NCBI RefSeq assembly: GCF_024195295.1
Contig: NZ_JAMFTH010000001.1
Location: forward strand, 372,001 to 436,000
Direction of reading: 5' to 3'
Length of the DNA: 64,000 bases
Source of the DNA: Gilvimarinus xylanilyticus
GTDB taxonomy: Bacteria; Pseudomonadota; Gammaproteobacteria; Pseudomonadales; Cellvibrionaceae
The notes under the pieces were generated by a model, which worked only from the letters and a program-made list of their open reading frames with translations, ran no database searches and was not told where the DNA came from. The position numbers were made by a program, and so were the translations under genes. Every line of letters begins with the position of its first letter. Within the stretch, counting starts at the first letter, position 1. This document shows positions 1-8,619 of this stretch, piece after piece.

Positions 1-842
<842 letters not shown>

Positions 843-874
843 GCGAATAACTGCAACAAAAACCCAGAATTTAG

Positions 875-899
875 CCCCTGCGCATCACTGCGCCAGGGG
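875..899 (+). other. Intercistronic hairpin between pheS and pheT
   Basis: CCCCTGCGC (875-883) pairs with GCG-C-CAGGGG (890-899) with one bulged C and a six-base loop. There is no T tract after it, so it is more likely an intercistronic RNA stem that affects stability or termination efficiency than a complete intrinsic terminator. Confidence 0.45.
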
Positions 900-917
900 T
901 ACAAAGAGAATTGGACT

Positions 918-3293
918 ATGAAAGTAAGTGAATCCTGGTTGCGCGAGTGGATTAATCCGGACATTGATACCCAAGCCATCGTCGATCAGTTGACCATGGC
1001 CGGTATCGAGGTGGATGCCACCGAACCCGTAGCTGGCGCCTTTAGCGGCGTTGTCGTGGGTGAGATTGTTAGCATCGAACAGCACCCGGACGCGGACAAA
1101 CTGCGTGTTTGCCAAGTGTCCGGGCACCCGGATGGCGAGCACGTGCAAGTGGTGTGCGGCGCCCCCAATGCGCGCGCGGGCATCAAAGTGCCCTTTGCCA
1201 CCGTAGGCGCCCAGTTGCCCGGTGATTTCAAAATCAAAAAGGCCAAGCTGCGCGGAGTGGAATCCTTCGGCATGCTCTGCGCGCAAACCGAATTAGAGGC
1301 GGGCGATGACGATGATGGCCTGTGGGAATTGGCGGTCGATGCCCCGACTGGCACCGATCTGCGCGATTACTTAAACCTTAACGATACCGTGATTGAGGTG
1401 GATATTACCCCCAATCGCGGGGATTGCCTGAGCGTGCGCGGTTTGGCGCGTGAGCTGGGAGTGATTAATCGCCACCCGGTCAACGCAGCGGCCGCAGAGA
1501 CTGTAACCGCGAGCATAAAAGATGCCTTGCCCGTTGCGCTGGAAGCGGGCGATGCCTGCTCGCGTTATTTGGGCCGGGTAATTCGCGGGGTAGACGTTTC
1601 AGCCCCCAGCCCTTTGTGGCTGCAGGAAAAACTGCGCCGCAGTGGTATTCGCTCCATTGACGCGGTGGTGGATGTGACCAACTACGTATTGCTGGAGCTG
1701 GGCCAGCCCATGCACGCGTTTGATTTGGCCAAGATTGACGGCGGTATTCACGTGCGTCAGGCAAAAGCGGGCGAAAAGCTGACCCTGTTGGATGAGCAGG
1801 AAGTTGAGCTTGCCGAAGGCACTTTGTTGATTGTCGATAACAGTCAGCCCCTTGCCATGGCCGGTATTATGGGCGGACTGGCCTCATCGGTGACCGCGCA
1901 AACCACCGATTTATTTTTAGAGAGCGCCTTTTTCAACCCCCTGGCGATTGCCGGGCGGGCGCGCAGCTACGGCTTGCATACCGACTCGTCCCACCGCTTT
2001 GAGCGTGGGGTAGACTATCAGTTGGCTCGAGACGCCATCGAGCGTGCTACAGCCTTGCTGCTGGAAATTGTCGGCGGTCAGGCGGGGCCTGTGATCGAGC
2101 AAGTGAATGACCAGTTGCCCGCGCCGGCGAGTGTGGTGCTGCGCCGCGAGCGCATTAAAAGCGGTTTGAGTATTGAGCTGTCCGATAATGAGGTCAGCGA
2201 TATTCTGACCCGCTTAGGCTTTGCCGTCTCGGGTACCGTGGACGGTTGGAAAGTCGCCGTGCCCAGCTGGCGCTTTGATGTCAGCATCGAGGCCGACTTG
2301 CTGGAAGAGCTGGCCCGTATCTACGGCTACAACCGTCTGCCTACCAAGGTGCCCACCCAGAGCATGACGATTCAGTCTCATACCGAGTCTCAGGTTACTC
2401 TGACAAGCCTGCGTCGCCACTTGGTCGCGCGCCGCTTCCAGGAGGTGGTCACCTATAGCTTTATCGACCCTAAACTGGCCGCTCAGTTTGAGCCAGAGAT
2501 AGACCCGGTTGCCCTGCAAAACCCCATCAGCGCCGATATGGCGGTGATGCGTACCAGCTTGCTGCCGGGGCTGGTAACCGCGCTTCGCTATAATCTGAAT
2601 CGCCAACAGGGCCGTATACGAATGTTCGAATCGGGACAAAAATTTGTCCCCGGTGCTGATGGTGTGGCGCAAACGCCTACCTTGGCGGGCTTGGTGTACG
2701 GACCACTGGCGGACGAAAACTGGGCCGATAGCACTCAGAAAGTGGACTTCTATGACCTGAAAGGCGATATCGAGTCGCTGGTTGGGGTCACCGGACGCGA
2801 GGCGGAGCTGGCCTTTGCTGCCGGATCGCACCCGGCGCTTCACCCGGGGCAGACTGCCGAAGTCATTTTGGGCGGCAAGCCGATTGGTGTGATTGGCGCT
2901 ATTCACCCGGTGCTACAGGGGCAGCTGGGCCTACCTGACGGTGTGTTTGTGTTCGAGCTGGCGTTAAATAATCTGCTTGAGGCTCGGGTGCCGGCGTTTA
3001 ACCCTCTGTCCCGGTTTCCCGCCGTGCGTCGCGATTTGGCGCTGGTGGTGGATAAGACCCAGCCGGTTAATCAGCTGTTGCAAAGCATTACCGACAGCGC
3101 CGGGGACTATTTGTCAGACTTAAAGGTTTTTGACCTGTATGTGGGCAAAGGTATTGATCCACATAGAAAAAGTGTGGCTCTGGGCTTGACCTTTCAGCAT
3201 CCATCACGCACTCTTAACGACGATGAAATAAACGGGTTCATCGATAGCGTGGTGGCCGATGTCACCCAAAAATATGGTGCAACTCTGCGGTAG
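918..3293 (+). CDS. pheT: Phenylalanine--tRNA ligase beta subunit
   Basis: Beta subunit of phenylalanyl-tRNA synthetase, responsible for tRNA recognition and editing of mischarged Tyr-tRNA. At 791 residues it has the normal gammaproteobacterial length. In order it shows an OB-fold tRNA-binding domain (about residues 40-150), the B3/B4 editing region, the B5 domain and a C-terminal ferredoxin-like anticodon-binding domain beginning near [15 protein letters not shown] (about residue 698). The ATG at 918 has an AAAGAGA ribosome-binding sequence just upstream. It lies downstream of pheS, and the ihfA start is 10 bp after its stop, the classic pheS-pheT-ihfA order. Confidence 0.98.
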   Translation: MKVSESWLREWINPDIDTQAIVDQLTMAGIEVDATEPVAGAFSGVVVGEIVSIEQHPDADKLRVCQVSGHPDGEHVQVVCGAPNARAGIKVPFATVGAQLPGDFKIKKAKLRGVESFGMLCAQTELEAGDDDDGLWELAVDAPTGTDLRDYLNLNDTVIEVDITPNRGDCLSVRGLARELGVINRHPVNAAAAETVTASIKDALPVALEAGDACSRYLGRVIRGVDVSAPSPLWLQEKLRRSGIRSIDAVVDVTNYVLLELGQPMHAFDLAKIDGGIHVRQAKAGEKLTLLDEQEVELAEGTLLIVDNSQPLAMAGIMGGLASSVTAQTTDLFLESAFFNPLAIAGRARSYGLHTDSSHRFERGVDYQLARDAIERATALLLEIVGGQAGPVIEQVNDQLPAPASVVLRRERIKSGLSIELSDNEVSDILTRLGFAVSGTVDGWKVAVPSWRFDVSIEADLLEELARIYGYNRLPTKVPTQSMTIQSHTESQVTLTSLRRHLVARRFQEVVTYSFIDPKLAAQFEPEIDPVALQNPISADMAVMRTSLLPGLVTALRYNLNRQQGRIRMFESGQKFVPGADGVAQTPTLAGLVYGPLADENWADSTQKVDFYDLKGDIESLVGVTGREAELAFAAGSHPALHPGQTAEVILGGKPIGVIGAIHPVLQGQLGLPDGVFVFELALNNLLEARVPAFNPLSRFPAVRRDLALVVDKTQPVNQLLQSITDSAGDYLSDLKVFDLYVGKGIDPHRKSVALGLTFQHPSRTLNDDEINGFIDSVVADVTQKYGATLR

Positions 3294-3303
3294 GCGGGAA
3301 CCT

Positions 3304-3612
3304 ATGACCAACAGTGCATTGACCAAAGCGGATTTAGCGGAAAAGCTGTACGAAGAGCTGGGCCTAAATAAGCGCGAGGCCAAAGAGCTGGTGGAATTGT
3401 TTTTTGAGGAAATCCGTCACTCGCTGGAGTGTAACGAGCAGGTCAAATTGTCCGGTTTCGGCAACTTTGACCTGCGCGACAAAAGCCAGCGCCCGGGCCG
3501 CAACCCCAAAACCGGGGAAGAGATTCCCATTAGCGCACGGCGCGTCGTCACCTTTAAGCCCGGGCAAAAACTCAAGGCACGAGTAGAGACTTATGCTGGA
3601 ACCAAGCCATAA
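3304..3612 (+). CDS. ihfA: Integration host factor alpha subunit
   Basis: Small nucleoid protein of the HU/IHF family. It forms a heterodimer with IhfB and bends DNA sharply for recombination, replication and transcription. The ATG at 3304 gives 102 residues, matching the family (about 99-100); an earlier in-frame start at 3259 would lie inside pheT and add residues unlike the family. The core reads [25 protein letters not shown] and the beta-arm region has [12 protein letters not shown] with the intercalating proline. It is co-transcribed with pheT, and its last 20 bp overlap the following MerR-type gene. Confidence 0.97.
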   Translation: MTNSALTKADLAEKLYEELGLNKREAKELVELFFEEIRHSLECNEQVKLSGFGNFDLRDKSQRPGRNPKTGEEIPISARRVVTFKPGQKLKARVETYAGTKP

Positions 3613-3949
3613 CGATGAATTGCCGGTTATTCCCGGCAAGCGTTATTTCACCATTGGAGAGGTGAGCGAGCTGTGTGCGGTTAAACCGCACGTTTTGCGC
3701 TATTGGGAGCAGGAGTTTCCCCAGCTAAAGCCGGTTAAACGCCGCGGTAATCGCCGCTATTATCAGCGCCAGGATGTTCTTACCATCCGTCAGATTCGGG
3801 CACTGCTTTACGATCAGGGCTTTACCATCGGCGGGGCCCGCCAGCAGATGAGTGGCGAGACCGGCCAGCAGGACGCCGGCCAGTTTAATCAACTGGTCAC
3901 TCAGATGATCTCCGAACTCGAACAGCTACTGGATGTGCTGAAAAAATAA
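3593..3949 (+). CDS. MerR-family transcriptional regulator downstream of ihfA
   Basis: A 118-residue MerR-family regulator with a winged helix-turn-helix at about residues 17-85 ([19 protein letters not shown] followed by [10 protein letters not shown] and the [10 protein letters not shown] wing) and a short C-terminal helix for dimerisation. It lacks the cysteine metal-binding loop of metal-sensing relatives, so the effector is unknown. The gene starts inside the end of ihfA with a 20-bp overlap, implying translational coupling. A MerR gene directly after ihfA is a conserved arrangement in pseudomonads and relatives. The family assignment is firm; the targets are not known. Confidence 0.9.
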   Translation: MLEPSHNDELPVIPGKRYFTIGEVSELCAVKPHVLRYWEQEFPQLKPVKRRGNRRYYQRQDVLTIRQIRALLYDQGFTIGGARQQMSGETGQQDAGQFNQLVTQMISELEQLLDVLKK

Positions 3950-3998
3950 CCGGATCGGTCGCCCTGTATTCACAAGATTGAGGCGGCAAAAAAGCGTG

Positions 3999-4026
3999 TT
4001 GCAATCTGGGAAAAATCCGGTATTAT
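3999..4026 (+). promoter_or_regulatory. Sigma-70-type promoter for tRNA-Pro
   Basis: TTGCAA (3999-4004) and TATTAT (4021-4026) separated by 16 bp, ending 40 bp before the tRNA. This is a good match to the -35/-10 consensus and is correctly placed for the tRNA gene. Confidence 0.65.
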
Positions 4027-4066
4027 GCGCACCTCTTAGCGGTTCTCACCGTTAAGGTCTACCAGT

Positions 4067-4143
4067 CGGAACGTAGCGCAGCCTGGTAGCGCACCACACT
4101 GGGGGTGTGGTGGTCGTGGGTTCGAATCCCGCCGTTCCGACCA
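4067..4143 (+). tRNA. tRNA-Pro (anticodon GGG)
   Basis: A 77-nt cloverleaf. Acceptor strand CGGAACG (4067-4073) pairs with CGTTCCG; the D arm is GCGC...GCGC; the anticodon stem CCACA/TGTGG encloses loop CTGGGGG with GGG as anticodon, reading proline CCC/CCU; the T arm carries GTTCGAATC. The discriminator A and an encoded CCA end it at 4143. It stands alone between the MerR gene and the SapC gene. Confidence 0.96.
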
Positions 4144-4332
4144 TTTCTTCTCTTCTTATTGTTTAACTTCTCGACTTGCTTCCTAGTTTTTATTCTCACT
4201 ACTTGTAATCGCCTGCATCGGTCCAATATAGGTCTGTGAGGTGGCAGCCTCTGCATAAGATGCTACTATGTGCCCCTGATTTTTGACCCAGCGAGGCTTG
4301 CGAGCACGCACAATAACAACTGAGGTATTTAC

Positions 4333-5073
4333 GTGACCAAACAATTAATGATTTATGACAACATCCAGCCAGTAACCAGTGACAAGCACCGCAACTATGC
4401 GGTTAATGTCCAGTCGCACGACTTTGCCTCTGAGCTGACTTCGGTGCCCCTGCTGGCGACCGAAATCCCTTTTGCATCGGCCGAGTATCCGGTTATTTTT
4501 TCGGCGCCTAACGAAGAGGGCGAGCACACGCCTTTGGCGGTAGTGGGGGTTTCTCAGGGTGAAAACCTGATGCTGAATGAAAAAAGTCAGTTCGACGCGC
4601 GCTACATCCCCGCTTTTATCCGTCGCTATCCCTTCGTGTTTGCCGGCACCAAAGAAAGTGAAACCCTGACTTTGTGTGTGGATGAAGATAGCAAAGCGCT
4701 GGTACCTGATGGTAGCTCGGGCAATCGTTTGTTTGACGACAATGGCGAGCAAACTGAGTTTTTGAAAGAAATGCTGAAGTTCTTGCAGGATTATCAACAG
4801 CGCGCCGAAATGACCAAAGTATTTTGTCGCAAGCTGAAAGAGCTGGATTTGCTGGAGCCGATGCAGGCGAATATTGAGTTCCGCAATAATGCTGACAGCA
4901 ACATGAGCATTAAAGGCTTTTATACGGTTAAGCGTGAGAAGCTGAAAGCCCTGACCGACGAGCAGGCGCTGGATTTGTTTAAGCGCGACGGTCTGGAGTT
5001 GATTTATGCGCACCTGAACTCGCTAAGCAATTTGAACGAGCTGGTGGAGCGCAAAAACGCTAAGCTGGGCTAA
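4333..5073 (+). CDS. SapC-family protein
   Basis: A 246-residue protein of the SapC-like family (Pfam SapC, PF07277), named from the Campylobacter S-layer locus but frequent in polysaccharide-degrading gammaproteobacteria, often near TonB-dependent receptors. Its biochemical role is unknown. Seen here are the family's N-terminal half, with HDFASELTSVPLLATEIPFA and YIPAFIRRYPFVFAG, and a helical C-terminal half. There is no signal peptide or membrane segment, so it is probably cytoplasmic. A GTG start at 4333 is preferred over ATG 4348 because TGAGGT lies 6-7 nt before it. It is a single-gene unit ending in an intrinsic terminator. Confidence 0.82.
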   Translation: MTKQLMIYDNIQPVTSDKHRNYAVNVQSHDFASELTSVPLLATEIPFASAEYPVIFSAPNEEGEHTPLAVVGVSQGENLMLNEKSQFDARYIPAFIRRYPFVFAGTKESETLTLCVDEDSKALVPDGSSGNRLFDDNGEQTEFLKEMLKFLQDYQQRAEMTKVFCRKLKELDLLEPMQANIEFRNNADSNMSIKGFYTVKREKLKALTDEQALDLFKRDGLELIYAHLNSLSNLNELVERKNAKLG

Positions 5074-5088
5074 GTTTTTAGCCTTCCG

Positions 5089-5115
5089 AAAAAGCCGGCA
5101 TTGCCGGCTTTTTTT
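5089..5115 (+). terminator. Intrinsic terminator after the SapC-family gene
   Basis: AAAGCCGGC, a three-base ATT loop and GCCGGCTTT, followed by an uninterrupted T run. It is a typical rho-independent terminator 16 bp after the stop codon. Confidence 0.9.
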
Positions 5116-5261
5116 ATGCCTGTCGGTTTTTACGTGCGAATTCCTGGCCGGTCGACTAGTCTGAATATCCGTGGTGAAAAATCGTTCGCTTAGGTGAACC
5201 GTAAAGCGTCTGCGGCGTACCCTTTATTATCGCGAAATTGGCGCAAAGAAAGGGCAGTGCT

Positions 5262-6191
5262 ATGCAAAACCAGGCAGATATCTTACACGGCAAGAAGGTG
5301 TTGCTGACCGGTGCCACCGGGTTCGTAGGGCTGCCGCTGGTGGCGCGGCTGCTTGAGTTTGGGGCCGAGATTACCGTTTACAGCCGTAGGCCCAATGTCG
5401 CCCGAAGTTTGTGGGGAGATAAAGTTAAGGTCATTAGCGACTTTCTACACTTGGACTCGGCGGGCTACTTTGCCCTGATCAATCTGGCCGGGGCGCCCAT
5501 TATGGGGCAACGCTGGAGTCGCGCGCGACGCGATACCTTGTGGCAGAGTCGGGTGGCGTTTACCTCGACGGTGTTAGAGTATGTGCGCAACTTGAATTTA
5601 GCGCCCGAGGTTGTGGTTAGCGGCAGTGCGATCGGCTATTACGGCACCCGCACGCAGGACCCGGTTGATGAGCAATCCCCAGGGGGCGAAGGTTTTGCCG
5701 CCGAGCTTTGCGCCGAGTGGGAACAGGTGGCTCAGGGGTTTAGGGTGCAAGGCAGTCGACTTTGTCTGTTGCGTACGGCGATTGTATTGGGCCCCGACGG
5801 TGGCGCCCTGGCGCAAATGCTACCAGCGTTTCGAATGGGTGTGGGTGGTCCCTTAGGCAGTGGCCAACAATGGATGAGTTGGATTCATCGCGATGATCTG
5901 GTGCAGATGATTCTCTGGTTGTTGCGCGACAGCTCAGTCAGTGGACCTGTCAACGCTGCGGCGCCCAAGGCAATTCGCAATCGTGATTTTTCCAGGACTT
6001 TGGCGTCGCAACTGAACCGGCCATGCTTTATGCGAATGCCCGCACCCATACTAAAGCTGATCTGGGGGCAGGCCGGCGAGGAGCTACTGCTGGGGAGCAG
6101 TAACGTCTGCCCAGCCAAGGCTTTAAATAGGCGTTTTAAATACCAATATCCAGAGTTGCCTGAGGCGCTAAAAAATTGTGTAAAAAATTAA
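5262..6191 (+). CDS. TIGR01777-family (YfcH-like) NAD-dependent epimerase/dehydratase-like protein
   Basis: An extended short-chain dehydrogenase-type protein of 309 residues, like E. coli YfcH; the substrate is unknown for the family. The N-terminal Rossmann dinucleotide-binding motif reads VLLTGATGFVGLPL (about residues 13-26), followed by INLAGAPI and SGSAIGYYGTR with the active-site tyrosine. The C-terminal DUF1731 region has VCPAKALNRRFKYQYPEL. The ATG at 5262 has AAAGGG seven bases upstream; an in-frame TTG at 5238 has no such support. It is transcribed alone; the next gene has its own promoter. Confidence 0.88.
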   Translation: MQNQADILHGKKVLLTGATGFVGLPLVARLLEFGAEITVYSRRPNVARSLWGDKVKVISDFLHLDSAGYFALINLAGAPIMGQRWSRARRDTLWQSRVAFTSTVLEYVRNLNLAPEVVVSGSAIGYYGTRTQDPVDEQSPGGEGFAAELCAEWEQVAQGFRVQGSRLCLLRTAIVLGPDGGALAQMLPAFRMGVGGPLGSGQQWMSWIHRDDLVQMILWLLRDSSVSGPVNAAAPKAIRNRDFSRTLASQLNRPCFMRMPAPILKLIWGQAGEELLLGSSNVCPAKALNRRFKYQYPELPEALKNCVKN

Positions 6192-6200
6192 ATTTAGTTG

Positions 6201-6228
6201 CTTGAATTACGCAAAACCGACCTTAAAT
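6201..6228 (+). promoter_or_regulatory. Sigma-32-like heat-shock promoter of hsp20
   Basis: CTTGAA at 6201-6206 matches the sigma-32 -35 box exactly. After 14 bp, CCTTAAAT (6221-6228) is an imperfect match to the CCCCATNT -10 box. A start near 6234-6236 would begin transcription exactly at the first stem of the leader described next. Confidence 0.5.
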
Positions 6229-6233
6229 AAGAA

Positions 6234-6324
6234 GTGTACCGGCTCTGAAGAGGGGTACACAAACCGCCCGATCGGCACGATGGGCACTTTAAAAATATTG
6301 CTCGAATTTGAGGATATGATTATG
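6234..6324 (+). promoter_or_regulatory. ROSE-type RNA thermometer in the hsp20 leader
   Basis: Three successive stems fill the 5' leader. Stem 1 is GTGTACC/GGTACAC (6234-6240 with 6254-6260), capped by CTC/GAG. Stem 2 is GCCC(G)ATCG-GCA-CGATGGGC (6266-6285). Stem 3 pairs ATATTGCTC (6295-6303) with GAGGATAT (6310-6317) around a GAATTT loop, with G6300 bulged and a T-G pair opposite the Shine-Dalgarno. This is the UNGCU anti-SD geometry of ROSE elements, which melt at heat-shock temperature. It sequesters the GAGG that sits 8 nt before ATG 6322. Confidence 0.8.
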
Positions 6325-6804
6325 CGTAATTTTGATTTTTCTCCCCTGTATCGTTCATCTATTGGCTTTGACCGTATGGCCAGCTTGCTCGACTCACTGT
6401 CGCGCACTGAACAGTCGCAGCCCAGTTATCCCCCCTACAATATTGAGTTGACTGGGGAAGACCATTATCGCATCACCATGGCGGTAGCGGGTTTCGATCG
6501 CGATGAACTGTCCATCGAGGTTAACCAAAACAACCTCACCATTGTGGGCAAAAACGCCGAAGACGATGGTTCGCGAACCTTTTTGCACCGCGGTATTGCC
6601 GCGCGCAATTTCGAGCGTCGCTTTCAGTTGGCCGACCATGTGCGGGTAGAGACCGCCAACTTTGAAAACGGTCTGCTGCATATCGATTTGGTGCGCGAAG
6701 TGCCCGAGGCGATTAAACCGCGCAGTATTGAAATTGGTACTGGTCAGGCCCAGGGCGTCGAGCATCAGTCGGCCTCTGATAAGGACCAAACTCAGGCTGC
6801 CTAA
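6322..6804 (+). CDS. Small heat-shock protein, Hsp20/IbpA family
   Basis: A cytoplasmic holdase that binds unfolding proteins and hands them to DnaK/ClpB. The 160 residues comprise an N-terminal RNFDFSPLYRSSIGFDRM segment as in IbpA, an alpha-crystallin domain (about residues 35-125) with YRITMAVAGFDRDEL, and a C-terminal tail carrying a KPRSIEI (IxI-like) oligomerisation motif. The start is ATG 6322, where GAGG lies 8 nt upstream; an open frame back to 6202 would run through a structured leader and adds residues foreign to the family. A sigma-32-like promoter and a ROSE-like thermometer point to dual heat induction. Confidence 0.93.
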   Translation: MRNFDFSPLYRSSIGFDRMASLLDSLSRTEQSQPSYPPYNIELTGEDHYRITMAVAGFDRDELSIEVNQNNLTIVGKNAEDDGSRTFLHRGIAARNFERRFQLADHVRVETANFENGLLHIDLVREVPEAIKPRSIEIGTGQAQGVEHQSASDKDQTQAA

Positions 6805-6822
6805 TGCCTGATAGTGAATCGT

Positions 6823-6847
6823 AAGTGCCGGCCTGGCCGGCACTTTT
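6823..6847 (+). terminator. Intrinsic terminator after hsp20
   Basis: AAGTGCCGGCC, a single loop T and GGCCGGCACTT, ending in TTTT. It is a near-perfect palindrome 18 bp after the hsp20 stop. Its T tract runs to within three bases of the next gene's ATG. Confidence 0.88.
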
Positions 6848-6849
6848 GT

Positions 6850-7497
6850 ATGTCAGACTTACCTTGTCCCCTCTGCCAATCTCGCCATACAGAATTTTAC
6901 TATCAGGATTCTAAGCGCGACTATTATCAGTGTCTTTCCTGTCAGCTGGTGTTTGTGCCGCCTGGCTTTTACCTGAGCGCAGCGCAGGAAAAAGCCGAGT
7001 ATGACTTGCACGAAAACAGTGGTGAAGACGCGGGCTATCGGCGCTTTTTATCCCGTGCGTTAAGCCCTTTATTGCCGCGTCTGGCTCCAGGCTGCCGGGG
7101 TTTAGATTTTGGGTGTGGGCCGGAACCGGTGTTGCAGAAAATGCTGCAAGAGCGCGGTGTTAGCGTATCGGTTTATGATGTGTTTTATGCCCCCGACCCT
7201 GAAAGCCTGAACGCCCGTTATGATTTTATTACCGCGACTGAGGTCGTGGAGCATTTGCACTATCCGCAGCGCGATTTGAATCAATTGTGGTCTTGCTTAA
7301 TGCCCGGTGGATGGTTGGTGATTATGACCAAGCGGGTGTTGGACAAAAACGCTTTTACTCGCTGGCACTATAAAAACGATCCCACCCATGTGTGTTTTTT
7401 TTCGCAGAATACCTTCCATTGGTTGGCGCAGCAGTGGGGCGCCGAATTAATACTGGCCGATAAGGATGTGGTGCTTCTGCAAAAGCCCGCGTTTTAA
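6850..7497 (+). CDS. Class I SAM-dependent methyltransferase with N-terminal zinc ribbon
   Basis: A 215-residue methyltransferase of unknown substrate. The N terminus has CPLC and CLSC pairs (about residues 5-8 and 29-32), a zinc-ribbon signature. SAM-binding motif I is GLDFGCGPEP (about residue 90), followed by the acidic FITATEVVEHL region and a post-motif PGGWLVIMTK strand. The ATG at 6850 directly follows the upstream terminator, leaving no room for a classical Shine-Dalgarno; an alternative GTG at 6814 lies before the terminator and would put the hairpin inside the coding region. Weak or unusual initiation is likely. Confidence 0.85.
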   Translation: MSDLPCPLCQSRHTEFYYQDSKRDYYQCLSCQLVFVPPGFYLSAAQEKAEYDLHENSGEDAGYRRFLSRALSPLLPRLAPGCRGLDFGCGPEPVLQKMLQERGVSVSVYDVFYAPDPESLNARYDFITATEVVEHLHYPQRDLNQLWSCLMPGGWLVIMTKRVLDKNAFTRWHYKNDPTHVCFFSQNTFHWLAQQWGAELILADKDVVLLQKPAF

Positions 7498-7499
7498 TG

Positions 7500-8495
7500 T
7501 CAGTCAGTATGGAAGAGTTTTGCACGCACGGTGGCTCGATAGTCGCTGGGCGTTATATCTAATTGCTGTTTAAAGCGTTCGGTAAAATAGGCGGTATCGG
7601 CATAGCCCACCTGAGCGGCAATTTCGGTAATGCTGTAATTGCTCGAGCGCAATAAATCTTGGGCGGTATTGATTCGGACCTGGCGCAAATACTCTAATGG
7701 CGCACACCCGGTGGCTTCTTTAAAACGGCGGTTAAAGGTTCGCGTGCTCATCCCAAAGCGCTGCGCTAGCTCGCCGATATTAATAATGCGGGCGTAGTGT
7801 TCTCGCAACCAGCTTTGCACCTGCACAATCAGTTCATCCGGGTGGGGGTGGTCCAAATTGTCGTAAAAAGCCAGGCTTTCGTAGGGGCGGCGAATCTCGT
7901 GTGAGAAGTGCCGCTCTACATGAGTGGCCAGGGTGCTATCAAACAGTTTTTGAATAAAGTGCACGGTTAAGTCTGCCAGCGAGTTGACGCTGGCAGCGCA
8001 GTAAATATTGCCCGCTTGGGTAATAAAGTGTTGCCGCTTTAACGCCACCTGCGGGTAATCCCGTTCAAACTGATCAAAGTAGTGCCAGTGGGTGGTGGCG
8101 GCTTTGCCGTCCAGCAACCCCGCTTCGGCCAGAAAACACACCCCCGTGCTTACCGCGCACAGAGTGGCGCCACGGGCGTGTTGCGCTTGCAGCCAATCCA
8201 GCAGGGCTTGCGAGCGTTGTAGGGTGGGGCGGGGGTTGCGCCACAAGGCGGGTAAATAAATGATGTCACTGTCGTGGTTTTGCGCCAAAGTCTGCTCTGC
8301 CTGCCACTGCCAGCCATTGCCACTGGCAAAAGGGGTCAGTGTCTCGGCCGTAGAGCTCAGGATTAAGCGGTGGTGTCGGGTGTGTGTCTGTCGTCTGGCC
8401 GCCAGTGCCGCCGTGCGCAGCATCTCCATGGGCAGGGCCGTTCCTGTCGCCATCATGTTTTCAGATAGCACAAAGGTGATACGTGTCTCGCTCAT
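7500..8495 (-). CDS. GlxA-family transcriptional regulator (DJ-1/PfpI domain plus AraC HTH)
   Basis: A 331-residue regulator. The N-terminal half (about residues 5-180) is a DJ-1/PfpI-like class I amidotransferase fold with the TLCAVSTGVCFLAEAGLL nucleophile-elbow region. The C-terminal 100 residues are an AraC/XylS DNA-binding domain with two HTH motifs (INIGELAQRFGMSTRTFNRRF and ITEIAAQVGYADTAYFTERF). Relatives activate catabolism of small nitrogen compounds such as glycine betaine or carnitine; the effector here cannot be told. The ATG at 8495 is chosen because GAGG lies nine bases upstream. It is convergent with the methyltransferase gene and divergent from the ketoacyl synthase gene. Confidence 0.9.
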   Translation of the reverse strand: MSETRITFVLSENMMATGTALPMEMLRTAALAARRQTHTRHHRLILSSTAETLTPFASGNGWQWQAEQTLAQNHDSDIIYLPALWRNPRPTLQRSQALLDWLQAQHARGATLCAVSTGVCFLAEAGLLDGKAATTHWHYFDQFERDYPQVALKRQHFITQAGNIYCAASVNSLADLTVHFIQKLFDSTLATHVERHFSHEIRRPYESLAFYDNLDHPHPDELIVQVQSWLREHYARIINIGELAQRFGMSTRTFNRRFKEATGCAPLEYLRQVRINTAQDLLRSSNYSITEIAAQVGYADTAYFTERFKQQLDITPSDYRATVRAKLFHTD

Positions 8496-8619
8496 AAGTC
8501 GTGGCCTCGGTTTTGGCCAGAATACCATAGTCAATGGCTAAAATGGCCGTGACGCTTATGGGGGCAGCACTCTACACTCGCTTGCCATAGTATTCCCCTG
8601 TTTGCTCGGAGTTTTTGCC

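Noticed and set aside
2214-2906. Minus-strand 230-codon open frame inside pheT
   Set aside because: It is antisense to a conserved essential gene and has no recognisable domain or start signal.
4059-4256. Minus-strand open frame over the tRNA-Pro gene
   Set aside because: It is the reverse of a clear tRNA and its flank, not a protein gene.
6202-6321. N-terminal extension of the small heat-shock protein by 40 codons
   Set aside because: The stretch is a structured leader with three hairpins, it starts on top of the promoter -35 box, and the residues do not resemble Hsp20 proteins.
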